64,000 nt of DNA, taken from Prevotella sp. (GTDB taxonomy: Bacteria > Bacteroidota > Bacteroidia > Bacteroidales > Bacteroidaceae). The notes beneath the pieces are model-generated. The model was given only the letters and a program-made list of their open reading frames with translations. It had not been told where the DNA came from and made no database searches. The stretch is from positions 25,149 to 89,148 of the forward strand of contig SUYI01000011.1 in assembly GCA_015060485.1 (NCBI GenBank). The letters are read 5' to 3'. A program made the position numbers and the translations under genes. The stretch's first letter is position 1. Each line of letters opens with the position of its first letter. Below, piece by piece: positions 1 through 8,456 of the stretch.

Positions 1-46
1 ATGAGCAATAATGTGATGATAGCTTGCTTGTTCATATACTTTCGTT

Positions 47-2101
47 TTATTTCAATCTTTCCTGTAGCCTTTTCAGTTCATAGTCGAAGTTGTAGAAGCC
101 TTGGATTTGCAGGTCGTCGCGGACACGGCGGCAGTCGGGGGTGATGGTCTCGTAGTGGGGGATGCCGTTGAAACGGAAAAGTTCCTGCAGGCGGGTGAAG
201 TCGGTGTTGGTGACGCAGACGGTCTCTTCGTCGGCCAGCCACTCGGCCACGTACTTCTTGTAGGCATCGCTGCCCTCGGTGGTGCGCTCGCCAGCAATGA
301 AGACCAGTTTCACATCATCGCGCTTGGCAATCTCGGCACGTTTCTGCTTGCTGCTTTGGATGGCAGAACGGCAAGGACCGCAGCCCATGCCCCAGAAGTC
401 GATGACAAGTATACGGCCTGGATATTTTGCACAGAGCGAGCGGATGAGGTCGGCCATAGGTGTGTCGGGCAGGGGTGACGAGAGGTCGGTCTGTGCTATC
501 TTGTAGGCATAGAACTGTTCGGCCTTCTGGTGGACGTAAGGATGAGTGAGAGTAGAGAGATAGAGGGGCATCATGTTGCCTGGAGTCCTCAAGCTTGCCG
601 CGTCCTTCTCTCGTTCTGCCATCGTTTTTGTCGTGTCAGCGAGGATGCGGGGGATGACATCCTCGCTGTTGCGCCAGTAGTTGAAACTGCTTAGCATATC
701 CTTGTATGCGCAAAGTTGTGCCATCAGATTGTCGTGGTCACTGCCCATGAGTTCTTTCAATCCAGCATAACCTCCAGCGAGTTCCTTCTTTTCGTTTTCG
801 GCATTAGCCACAACTTCACCATTCTCGTCCTCCATTTCTTTGTATTTACGAGCGGTTACAGGTTTGGCAAACTGCATGCGGTTGAGCAGATGGGGATAGT
901 CGCTACTGGCGAAAAGCAGGGGATTGTCGAAGTCGATGCGGTGCAATTGGTAGTAGTTCTTGCAGTCGAAAAGGTTCTGCCACTCCACAGTGTCACGGAT
1001 TTCCATGTGGTATGCACCATCGCGTTCCTCTCGTTTCATAAGGGCGAACTCGCGGTTCATAGCGTATGACATATAGTACTCTGCAAAACGTGTCTGCACG
1101 TCGGCCAGAGCCAACTGCATTTCCATCGACGTATAGTGCTCGCGATGACTCACGGTTTGCAGGCGGTACATCATGTTCTGCCAGACATTGTCGGCCAGGA
1201 CGTTGGCATCGTCAAAAGTGCCACCGAAGCGACCCAAAGGGAGGAGGACGTCGGTAATCTCATCGGAAGAGTGAAGCCAACGCTCAACGTCACGGCTGCT
1301 GCCGTTGTTATAGAGACAAATGTACCTGCCTTGCTCGTTCTTTCGTACGGTGATGTCGATGGTCTCGCCGGGACGGGCGTAGAATGGCATTTCGCTGAAA
1401 CCGACTTTAGACTCCATCGCAAAGAATGTCTGGCAGACGGGATAGCTGGCCTGGAACTTCTTGCAGAACGTACCGTCGTCGGCAATGTCGAGCACCAGAG
1501 TCGCATCGTCCTTCTCGAAGACATCCTCGAAGTAACATTCCATCGACGTGAAGCCGAACTGCTCGGCATCATAGCCTTCAATGCGGCCTTTGACCGTGAT
1601 GGTGTCTGTCTTAAACCAGTCAGCAGGCACAGCCCATGGATTCGCAGTGGAGAGTTCCTCCATCGTCGGCACTTTCAACTTTGTTTTCTTGTCACGGATG
1701 CCCAGCAGATAGAATGCGCGGCTGCCATCGGCCTCCCGGTAGTCGAACACCTGCACCCGCTTGGGCATCGGCTCGAAGTGTAGCGTGAAATCCGTTGGTC
1801 CCTTCGACTCTCCATATTTGTTGAGCGTTATCCCCTCTGCCGAGCGCAACGGGTAGCGGTTTCCTTCCTCGTCGGTCAGGAAACTCGTGCCATTGATGCT
1901 GAACCATTGTCCCTTGGGATAGTCTATCGTGAAGTGTACGGTTGTCGCCGTATCTCTGAAGATGACTTCGCGGGCTTTCAACTCACCCTTGTAAATGTTG
2001 TGGGCCATTGCCACTGGGTTCTTGATGGTCTTGTAAGTCTTTGCTTGCCCCGCCATTGCGATGAGGGCAAACAATGCGGTGATGATAGATTTCTTGTTCA
2101 T
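47..2101 (-). CDS. Exported thioredoxin-fold (TlpA/AhpC-TSA-like) protein
   Basis: A 684-residue exported protein. I chose the ATG at 2101 rather than the upstream one at 2140, because it starts a typical signal peptide (MNKKS then a hydrophobic core ending AMAGQA) and because a promoter -7 element lies across 2138-2145. The long N-terminal part is not recognisable by eye. The last ~130 residues form a thioredoxin fold with DFWGMGCGPC (CGPC at about 574-577) and a later cis-Pro region (NGIPHY). Bacteroidetes have many such long thioredoxin-like periplasmic proteins; the active site suggests thiol-disulfide reductase activity, and the substrate is unknown. It follows the efflux genes on the same strand but has its own promoter and a 122-bp gap, so it is probably an independent unit. 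No lipobox is seen. Confidence 0.85.
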   Translation of the reverse strand: MNKKSIITALFALIAMAGQAKTYKTIKNPVAMAHNIYKGELKAREVIFRDTATTVHFTIDYPKGQWFSINGTSFLTDEEGNRYPLRSAEGITLNKYGESKGPTDFTLHFEPMPKRVQVFDYREADGSRAFYLLGIRDKKTKLKVPTMEELSTANPWAVPADWFKTDTITVKGRIEGYDAEQFGFTSMECYFEDVFEKDDATLVLDIADDGTFCKKFQASYPVCQTFFAMESKVGFSEMPFYARPGETIDITVRKNEQGRYICLYNNGSSRDVERWLHSSDEITDVLLPLGRFGGTFDDANVLADNVWQNMMYRLQTVSHREHYTSMEMQLALADVQTRFAEYYMSYAMNREFALMKREERDGAYHMEIRDTVEWQNLFDCKNYYQLHRIDFDNPLLFASSDYPHLLNRMQFAKPVTARKYKEMEDENGEVVANAENEKKELAGGYAGLKELMGSDHDNLMAQLCAYKDMLSSFNYWRNSEDVIPRILADTTKTMAEREKDAASLRTPGNMMPLYLSTLTHPYVHQKAEQFYAYKIAQTDLSSPLPDTPMADLIRSLCAKYPGRILVIDFWGMGCGPCRSAIQSSKQKRAEIAKRDDVKLVFIAGERTTEGSDAYKKYVAEWLADEETVCVTNTDFTRLQELFRFNGIPHYETITPDCRRVRDDLQIQGFYNFDYELKRLQERLK

Positions 2102-2137
2102 TTTTTTATTGATGATTATGATGTTGCAAAGTGGCTG

Positions 2138-2145
2138 CAAAGTTA
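2138..2145 (-). promoter_or_regulatory. Bacteroidetes -7 promoter element (TAACTTTG) for the thioredoxin-like gene
   Basis: On the minus strand this reads TAACTTTG, an exact TAnnTTTG match about 37 nt before the ATG at 2101. No clear -33 TTTG is seen at the usual 19-21 nt spacing, which fits an activator-assisted promoter; a tandem direct repeat lies just upstream. Confidence 0.6.
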
Positions 2146-2177
2146 ACTACTTATAGAGAAAATACAGCAGAATCTTC

Positions 2178-2198
2178 CTGACATTTGTCTGACATTTG
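2178..2198 (-). repeat. Two tandem copies of CAAATGTCAG, possible operator
   Basis: On the minus strand the sequence reads CAAATGTCAGA then CAAATGTCAG, an 11-bp direct repeat about 35-60 bp upstream of the TAACTTTG element. Direct repeats of roughly one helical turn upstream of a promoter lacking a -33 box are typical of OmpR-type response-regulator sites. The regulator is not known. Confidence 0.4.
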
Positions 2199-2223
2199 GG
2201 GTTCTTTACCATTTTTTAGTTCT

Positions 2224-3489
2224 TCACCTTACCTTCAGCTTCTCCTTTCCCTTGTATTTCGTCATGTCGCTGACGACGACCTGTTCGCCTGACTCTAAAC
2301 CGCTGACGACCTCGATGTAGTCGTAGTTGCAGTCGCCGAGGCGGACGGGGCGGGACTGGAGCAGGTTGTCCTTTAATATAAATAAGGTGTAGTCGCCGGG
2401 GCCGCTGTAGAACGAGCCGTTGCGGATGCGGAGCACGTCGTCCTTGATGCTGGTGATGACGAATACCTCGGTCTTCAGGCCGGAGCGGAGGCGCGGATGC
2501 GACATATCGTCGGGTACGACGGTGAAGGTGATGGCACCGCTCTGGCTCAGTGGCGTGACGGTGTTGATGGTGCCGGCGAGGCGTTCCTTGCCAATGCGGA
2601 GGATAACGGCACCGCCCACTCGGACGCGCTCGCTGTGACTGTCGGAGATTTCGCACTCGGCCTTGAAGTGGGTGAGGTCACTTACGACGGCAATCTTCTG
2701 GCCAGCGCCGATGGTGCTGCCCACTTCGCTGTTGATGTAGGTGAGCGTGGCACGGCGCGGCGAGCGGATCTTCGCGTCGTCCAGTGTGCGGCGCTTCTCG
2801 TCGAGTCCCTTCTCGAAGATACCGTTCTGTAGTTGCTGCATACGGAGGTCGGCCTGACGCACGCGCTGCTCGTTCTGGTACTGCTGTCGCAGTTGCGAGA
2901 GTTGCATCTGGGCGGTTTTTAATGTCGTCTCGGCCTGACGCACACGGTCGCGGGTGCCGGAGCCGAGGCTGTCGAGGTAGAGTTCGTTGCGCAGCTGGGC
3001 TTCGAGTTGCGAGAGTTCCATTTCCTTCACCTCAATCTGCATCCGGCGGTCGGAGAGTTGGGTCTCTACGTTGGCCTTCAGTTGGGCGGTCTGCTGACGG
3101 CGTATCTCGCGCTCGTCGAGAGCCTTGGAGTAGTCGGTCTCGGCGGATTGCAAGTCGAGGCGCAGCAGGGGCGTGCCGACGTCCACGCTGTCGCCGCTGT
3201 GGGCATAGACCTCAAGAATCTTCGAGCTGATGGGCGACACGATGATTTCCTCGAAGGCGGGCACGATGCGCCCCGTGGCCGAGACGCTGACGTCGATGGT
3301 GCCGCGGTCCACCTCGGAGATGATGAGTGCCTTGCGGTCGAGGGTCGGAATCATCTGTGTACCAAGCCAGGCACCTGCGCCGAGCACCGCTAATGCGATG
3401 GCAACGGCCACGGCGATGCGACGGAGTTTGCGCCGGCGTTGTTCACTGACAGGAATTGCCCTGTCCATCGTCTGATTGTCGTTCTTCAT
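2224..3489 (-). CDS. HlyD/MacA-like periplasmic adaptor of an ABC efflux system
   Basis: A 421-residue membrane-fusion protein. A charged cytoplasmic stretch (EQRRRKLRR) is followed by one N-terminal anchor at about residues 24-44, then a lipoyl/barrel half (GTIDVSVSATGRIVPAFEEIIVSP), a long coiled-coil hairpin at about 115-225 rich in Q, L and R, and a return barrel-sandwich and beta-barrel (SEVGSTIGAGQKIAVVSD, then GGAVILRIGKERLAGTI). This is the canonical RND/MacA adaptor order. It links inner-membrane permeases to the TolC-like protein encoded just upstream in the transcript (18-bp gap to 3508). It is the last gene of the efflux operon. The exported substrate cannot be read from sequence. 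Confidence 0.92.
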   Translation of the reverse strand: MKNDNQTMDRAIPVSEQRRRKLRRIAVAVAIALAVLGAGAWLGTQMIPTLDRKALIISEVDRGTIDVSVSATGRIVPAFEEIIVSPISSKILEVYAHSGDSVDVGTPLLRLDLQSAETDYSKALDEREIRRQQTAQLKANVETQLSDRRMQIEVKEMELSQLEAQLRNELYLDSLGSGTRDRVRQAETTLKTAQMQLSQLRQQYQNEQRVRQADLRMQQLQNGIFEKGLDEKRRTLDDAKIRSPRRATLTYINSEVGSTIGAGQKIAVVSDLTHFKAECEISDSHSERVRVGGAVILRIGKERLAGTINTVTPLSQSGAITFTVVPDDMSHPRLRSGLKTEVFVITSIKDDVLRIRNGSFYSGPGDYTLFILKDNLLQSRPVRLGDCNYDYIEVVSGLESGEQVVVSDMTKYKGKEKLKVR

Positions 3490-3507
3490 ATATCTAATGT
3501 TCAGTGA

Positions 3508-4980
3508 TCAATGTTCAATGAGACGTTCTACGTCTGCCGTGAGTTCGCAGTTGCGCTCGAAGTCCCAGAGGGCGATGCTGCGGAGTTGATAGTAATAGTA
3601 CCAGTAGTTGAAGAGCTGCTGGATGCGGTTCTGGCGGGCCTGGTCCTTGGCGGTCTGGGCGCTGGAGAGTTCGAGGGTCGAGATGCTGCCTATCTTGAAC
3701 GTTTCGACGTTAGTGTGGTAGCGGCGGCGGGCAATGGTGTCGGCCTCGCAAGCAATGCGCAGTTGCTCGGCCTGGTTGTTGAACTGCTCTGTCAAGATAA
3801 AGATGTCCTGGCGGAAGTCCTGCGACTGCTGGCGCAGCTGGCCTTGGATGATGTCGCGATTGCTCTCAGCGAGGCGACGCTGTCCCTTGCGCTTGCCCCA
3901 GTCGAGCAGCGGCACGGTGATGCCCACCGAGACCACCTCGTTGCTCAGCAGGTTACGGTAGGCGCTGTTCATGTTCTCGCCCGTACCGGTGTAGCCCAGT
4001 TGGGCGTAGAGGTTGATGCTCTGGCGGTTGGCGCGGGCCGAGGCCACGGCATAGTCGGCCTCCATCTGGCGGCGGCGCATGGTGGTGGCGAGTGCGTTGT
4101 TCTGGAGGGCGTGGGCGAGGACGTCCTCGTAGTCGAGATGGATACCCAAGGCCGACGCTTCGGGAACGGTGGCGGCGATGGGGGCTTCCACGTCGAGGAA
4201 CGATCGGAGGGCGAACTGGCGTGCCTGACGGGTGCTCTCGCTGTTGGTCAGGGCGCTGCGGGCGGTGAGCACGTCGAGGCGCAGTTGCAGCACGTCGTTC
4301 TCGCTGATGGTGCCCATGCGGCGCTTGGCCTGCGCCACCTCATAGAGCTTCTCGGCGGTCTGCAGGTTCTGGCGGGCGATATTCACCTGTTCGCCGGCCA
4401 GCAGCAGACCGAAATAGAGGCTGATGGCCTGCATGGCCACCTGCTCCGTCTCGGTGAGGAAACGCGCCTGCGCCTCGCGGTAGCGCAGTGGCTCTATGCG
4501 GCGGTTCCACTTCAGGTGGTTTACGCCGAAGAGCGGCTGCGAGAGGGTGACGGCCACGGGCAGCGACATGAACTGATTCTGCGACCCGCCGCTGCCCGAC
4601 TGGTGCAGATAGTCGAGCGACGACTCCACGCTGAGCGTACCGCCCGTGGGCCACAGCTTCTGCGTGATGTTCACTGCGCCGTCCAGTCCGAGGTAGTCGT
4701 TGCGCACGAACGACAGCGAGCCGTCGGCCTGCTGGTACGAGCTGTAGCGCTTGTTCCACGACGGCGCCGTGCCCGACAGCGACACCTCCGGCAGCAGATC
4801 TGCCCGGTAACTGCGCCACTGCCAATAGGCTGAGCGCAGTTCGCCTAAGGCTACCGCTGCATCGATGCTCTGGCGGCGCGCCATCGCGATACAGTCGTCG
4901 AGGGAGAGGCGGAGGGTGTCCGTCTGTGCCAAGACGGCGAGGGGCAACCAAGCGAGGAAGAACGCGAAAACTCTATTCAT
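3508..4980 (-). CDS. TolC-family outer-membrane efflux protein
   Basis: A 490-residue protein beginning at the ATG at 4980 (signal peptide MNRVFAFFLAWLPLAVLAQ). The longer frame from 5031 would run through the end of the upstream permease and is rejected. The start overlaps the permease stop by 8 bases, so translation is probably coupled. The body shows the duplicated long-helix pattern of OEP/TolC proteins: SLDDCIAMARRQSIDAAVALGEL near the N-terminus, then Q/A-rich helices with RLDVLTARSALTNSES and a second repeat ending IGSISTLELSSAQTAKDQAR. It would form the trimeric exit duct for the HlyD adaptor and MacB-like permeases of this cluster. Confidence 0.92.
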   Translation of the reverse strand: MNRVFAFFLAWLPLAVLAQTDTLRLSLDDCIAMARRQSIDAAVALGELRSAYWQWRSYRADLLPEVSLSGTAPSWNKRYSSYQQADGSLSFVRNDYLGLDGAVNITQKLWPTGGTLSVESSLDYLHQSGSGGSQNQFMSLPVAVTLSQPLFGVNHLKWNRRIEPLRYREAQARFLTETEQVAMQAISLYFGLLLAGEQVNIARQNLQTAEKLYEVAQAKRRMGTISENDVLQLRLDVLTARSALTNSESTRQARQFALRSFLDVEAPIAATVPEASALGIHLDYEDVLAHALQNNALATTMRRRQMEADYAVASARANRQSINLYAQLGYTGTGENMNSAYRNLLSNEVVSVGITVPLLDWGKRKGQRRLAESNRDIIQGQLRQQSQDFRQDIFILTEQFNNQAEQLRIACEADTIARRRYHTNVETFKIGSISTLELSSAQTAKDQARQNRIQQLFNYWYYYYQLRSIALWDFERNCELTADVERLIEH

Positions 4981-6325
4981 GATGTAAGGCTTCGACGGGA
5001 CGTTTGTACATGGCGTGGAACGTGGGGACAACCATGCCGAGGGTGACGATGGCGAGGAGCAGGAGGTACTGGATGGCGCAGACGATGAGGAAGTGCAGCC
5101 AGAAGGTGTTTACCCAGTCTCCTTCTTGTCCCGATACACTTTTCCTGAAACCGTCTGCGAGTCCGACGTTCATGGCGAACTGCAGCCAGATAACCTGTCC
5201 GATGACTGCGGCAATGAACGTCAGCAGCGCGGCCTCCTTCCACAACATGGCGAAGATGTGGCGTCGTTTGGCACCGAAACTGCGCATAATGCCGATGTCC
5301 TCGGTGCGCTTACGAATCTGGAGCCAGAAAGTGCCGAGGGTGCCAAGCACGACGTTCAGTAGCAGCAGGGCGATGAATATGCCCATAATGCTGAAGACAA
5401 TGGTGTACTCGTTATTACCAATTCGGTCTTTCTCGTAGTCAGTGTATGTTTCCAAATAGGCGAGGCTCTGATTGCCAGCCTTTATGTCGCCAGGAAGGGT
5501 CAGACGACTAATGAAAACCGCAGGATTCACTTCGGGGCGCAGTCGGACAAGCATTTTCGGCCCGTAGTCCGCTATCACTCTGCGGGGTATGATGATGGAG
5601 AAGGCATGTCGCTCATGAGGGCGGAGGCGGAAGTCCTCGATGACACCCGTAATGACATATCGGAATAACACTTTGGGGCCGTTGCCGTCCTGTTGTGCAT
5701 CACTGTGGTCCATCTCCACGATGCGGCGGCCAATGACTTGGTCAGTGCCGAAGAGCGTCAAGGCCATAGAGCGGGTGACGACGGCGCCGTCCTCTGGACA
5801 GTCTTCAGAAAGTTGGGCAACTGAGGGACTGCCGTCAATAGCTGTCAGCCCCAGCGTCTCGAAGAATTGTTCGCCTGGAATGAAACTTGCTTGAAAGGCG
5901 TCGCACCATTTGGCGGTATCACTCTCAACGCAGTAAATATGTGGGTTGTTAGAAAAACTGGTGCCCACATGGTAGTCAATCAGACCAGCGCTCTGCACCT
6001 CAGGCAGGGCGCGGACTTGGTCGCGAAGTGCTTTCTGGTTGGCTATCTTCTGCAAGGCTTCCTGCTCGAAGGGCTTCAGACGGGCACTATCAGCAACGTC
6101 ATTTCCAACAACTACTGACGATTTGTCTGCGGTGATGGTTCCAATAGTTCCAACGAGCAAGTGCTCCCGCTCGAACTCACCAGCGGGACGACAGAAATAG
6201 GTGTCGTAGGCGATGACGACAAAGTTGTCGAGGAAGAAGAAACTGAGGAGGGCAACGAGGGCTATCTCGACAAGTACGAAGCCATCCTGACGGCGGTGCG
6301 CCCTGAAATTCTTAATGGTATTCAT
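4973..6325 (-). CDS. ABC transporter permease, MacB/FtsX type (pair 3, second member)
   Basis: A 450-residue MacB-like permease: an N-terminal transmembrane helix (about 17-35), a large periplasmic domain (MacB_PCD), then a C-terminal FtsX domain with three helices. The loop after the second helix has EDIGIMRSFGAKRR, the conserved coupling segment that contacts the ATPase. The ATG overlaps the stop of the upstream permease (6322-6325, ATGA), so the two are translationally coupled and probably form a heterodimer. This is the divergent subtype shared with the genes at 8457 and 12345, all of which start with a helix of the type ALELILVT or VEIALVAL. Such permeases move substrates from the periplasm or outer leaflet through TolC rather than translocating across the inner membrane. 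Confidence 0.88.
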   Translation of the reverse strand: MNTIKNFRAHRRQDGFVLVEIALVALLSFFFLDNFVVIAYDTYFCRPAGEFEREHLLVGTIGTITADKSSVVVGNDVADSARLKPFEQEALQKIANQKALRDQVRALPEVQSAGLIDYHVGTSFSNNPHIYCVESDTAKWCDAFQASFIPGEQFFETLGLTAIDGSPSVAQLSEDCPEDGAVVTRSMALTLFGTDQVIGRRIVEMDHSDAQQDGNGPKVLFRYVITGVIEDFRLRPHERHAFSIIIPRRVIADYGPKMLVRLRPEVNPAVFISRLTLPGDIKAGNQSLAYLETYTDYEKDRIGNNEYTIVFSIMGIFIALLLLNVVLGTLGTFWLQIRKRTEDIGIMRSFGAKRRHIFAMLWKEAALLTFIAAVIGQVIWLQFAMNVGLADGFRKSVSGQEGDWVNTFWLHFLIVCAIQYLLLLAIVTLGMVVPTFHAMYKRPVEALHHE

Positions 6326-7653
6326 CTCTTCTGGTTCAATGATTCAACAATTGGTTTTCTGAGTGAGCGCCACGCAGGGAGGAGCGCCGCCATCAGGTTG
6401 AGCAGCGCGCAGCAGACGAAGGCGATGAGGAAGAGCGTGGGGGTGAAGAACATCTGGAAGTCGAAACTCGGGTCGTAGTGACCGTTCCCCCTGAATATAT
6501 TCTTCATGACCTCGCTGTTGGCAACGGCGTTGATGAAGAGGCCTGACAGCACCCACCCGACGATACCGCCGCAGAATGTCAGTACGAGGTTCTCGTGGAT
6601 GACCTCATTGAGCAGCGTGCGCCGCTTGGCACCGAAGGCCTTGCGGATGCCCATCTCGGCGCGGCGGGCCTCCATGCGGTTGCTGACCAGGCCGCTCAAG
6701 TTGATGGCGGGCAGCAGTAGGAACAGCAGCATCAGTAGCGCGGGCACCATCAGGTTTTTAGCCTGGTCTTTGAAGCCTTCGGCATCGATTTCTCCAAAGA
6801 AGTTCAGATTCTTGAAGAAATGAGAGGTGGCGCTGACCACCCATTCCGTATTCTCGCCTAACTGTGAACTGACTACGACTTTGTAGTGCTGGCGCATCGG
6901 CTCTAACTCCTCGAGGAAGTCCTTCCGCGAAAAACCTTTTTGCAGCATAACCTGTACAGCAAGGTGACCACTGTAGGAAATCCCCTCAATTTGTTGGTCG
7001 GGCTTAAAGAATACATCGCCCTCTAACTTATATGGGACGTAGAGGTCGGCAGCGGTGTTTTCCATCAGTCCGCTCACCGCCTTGACCACACCGACAATGC
7101 GGAGAGACAGGCGTTTGTTGATACGGTCGAGGACGATGTGAGTAGTGTTGCCCAACTGCTTGGCCACCTTGTCGGAAATGACGCACACTGGCTCGCCACC
7201 ACGGAACTCTTTCTCAGAGAACGGGCGGCCATCGATGAACGTGAGGTCATAGATGCGGAAGAAGTCGGGGTCACAGCCTATGGCAAAGGCGTTCATTGTT
7301 TTCTTCTCCTCATCATCGCCGACGATTAATTGTGCATCCGTAATACCTGTGACCGCCTCGACGCACTCCATCTTGCGGAAAGTGGAGTCGATGGCCGCGG
7401 TGGAGACTCCAAATTGTAAACCGGAATTGTTGGCCTTTGCTGAATCCGTAACAAAACCGTTGATAACGTATAGCGTGCGGCTACGGTTCGACTCTGGTGG
7501 GATGTCGGCTATCTTGATATTCAGCACGATGGCAATGACCATCGCCGAGGCGATGGCCACCGCTGTGCCCGCGATGTAGATGGCTGAGAAGAGTTTGTCC
7601 TCGCGGATGAGCGCAAAGGCATGGCGTAGGAATAACAGGAATTTACTTATCAT
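6322..7653 (-). CDS. ABC transporter permease, MacB/FtsX type (pair 3, first member)
   Basis: A 443-residue permease with the other subtype N-terminus (LRHAFALIREDKLFSAIYIAGTAVAIA) shared with the genes at 9755 and 13696. A periplasmic domain follows, then the FtsX region with LPAINLSGLVSNRMEARRAEMGIRKAFGAKRR; EMGIRKAFGAKRR is the coupling loop. It overlaps the next permease by ATGA. It lies 98 bp downstream of the ABC ATPase gene, and that gap is filled with CATGAATT-type repeats reaching the start codon. Together with the neighbouring permease it should form one of three heterodimeric channels served by the single ATPase. Confidence 0.88.
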   Translation of the reverse strand: MISKFLLFLRHAFALIREDKLFSAIYIAGTAVAIASAMVIAIVLNIKIADIPPESNRSRTLYVINGFVTDSAKANNSGLQFGVSTAAIDSTFRKMECVEAVTGITDAQLIVGDDEEKKTMNAFAIGCDPDFFRIYDLTFIDGRPFSEKEFRGGEPVCVISDKVAKQLGNTTHIVLDRINKRLSLRIVGVVKAVSGLMENTAADLYVPYKLEGDVFFKPDQQIEGISYSGHLAVQVMLQKGFSRKDFLEELEPMRQHYKVVVSSQLGENTEWVVSATSHFFKNLNFFGEIDAEGFKDQAKNLMVPALLMLLFLLLPAINLSGLVSNRMEARRAEMGIRKAFGAKRRTLLNEVIHENLVLTFCGGIVGWVLSGLFINAVANSEVMKNIFRGNGHYDPSFDFQMFFTPTLFLIAFVCCALLNLMAALLPAWRSLRKPIVESLNQKR

Positions 7654-7751
7654 GATTCTTTTTTATCTAACATGAATTATCATGAATGACCCATGAATTT
7701 GTCATGAATTAATTTATGAATAATTCGTGTTCAATTCATGGTAATTCGTGC
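7654..7751. repeat. CATGAATT-type tandem repeat spacer before a permease start
   Basis: The spacer between the ATPase and the permease at 7653 is almost entirely imperfect repeats of CATGAATT and CACGAATTA. It reads into the permease start codon. It is one of several unrelated short-repeat families that occupy leader positions in this window. Confidence 0.6.
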
Positions 7752-8429
7752 TTAAAATATCTGTCGTCCGTCGAGGAACTTGATGATGCGATCGGTCTGG
7801 GCGGCCTGCTTCTCGTTGTGGGTCACCATGACGATGGTGCGGCCGTCCTCCTTGTTTAGTTTGTGGAGCAGTTCCATGATTTCTGCACCCATTTTTGAGT
7901 CGAGATTTCCTGTGGGTTCGTCGGCCAACAAGATCTCGGGGTTGCCGATGATGGCGCGGGCGATGGCCACGCGCTGGCACTGTCCGCCGGAGAGTTGCGT
8001 GGGGCGGTGCTTCATGCGGTGGCTGAGGCCGACGCGCTCGATGACCTCCTTGGCGAGTCGGATGCGCTCGCCGCTGCGCACGCCTCGGTAGATGAGCGGC
8101 AGTTGCACGTTGTCAATCACGTTGAGCGTCGGGATGAGGTGGAATGACTGGAACACGAAGCCTAACGTCTTGTTGCGCAGTTCGGCCAGCCGGTTGTCGC
8201 TCATCTTCGGGTTAATCACCTGTCCGCACAGTTCAATCTCGCCGCTCGTCGGCTCGTCGAGCAGTCCCATGATGTTGAGCAGCGTCGACTTGCCGCAGCC
8301 CGACGGTCCCATGATGCTCAGGAACTCGCCCTTCTTTACTTCGATGTTCACATTCTCCAACGCCTGTGTCTCCACTTCGTCGGTACGGTAGATCTTGTTG
8401 ATCCCTGTCAGTTTGATGACTGTTTCCAT
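7752..8429 (-). CDS. ABC transporter ATP-binding protein, MacB/LolD type
   Basis: A 225-residue nucleotide-binding domain of the MacB/LolD/FtsE class: Walker A GPSGCGKST at 41-49, Q-loop FQSFHLIP near 93-100, signature LSGGQ at 146-150, Walker B ILLADEPTGNLD at about 166-177, and an H-loop VTHNE further on. Its size is normal for a stand-alone ATPase. It is the only ABC ATPase in a cluster with six permease genes, so it must either serve all three permease pairs or share with ATPases elsewhere. It starts 28 bp after the stop of the permease at 8457, so it is cotranscribed with pair 2 from the sigma-54 promoter near 11090. Confidence 0.95.
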   Translation of the reverse strand: METVIKLTGINKIYRTDEVETQALENVNIEVKKGEFLSIMGPSGCGKSTLLNIMGLLDEPTSGEIELCGQVINPKMSDNRLAELRNKTLGFVFQSFHLIPTLNVIDNVQLPLIYRGVRSGERIRLAKEVIERVGLSHRMKHRPTQLSGGQCQRVAIARAIIGNPEILLADEPTGNLDSKMGAEIMELLHKLNKEDGRTIVMVTHNEKQAAQTDRIIKFLDGRQIF

Positions 8430-8456
8430 TGTTCTGTTGTTTTTATTGAGTTAATA

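Noticed and set aside
1..46. Gene starting at the first base of the window (ATG at 1)
   Set aside because: The frame soon enters the antisense of the thioredoxin-like gene and shows no features.
3511..4833. 440-codon plus-strand frame opposite the TolC-like gene
   Set aside because: It lies fully antisense to a clear TolC-family gene, has no recognisable domain, and arises from codon bias of the opposite strand.
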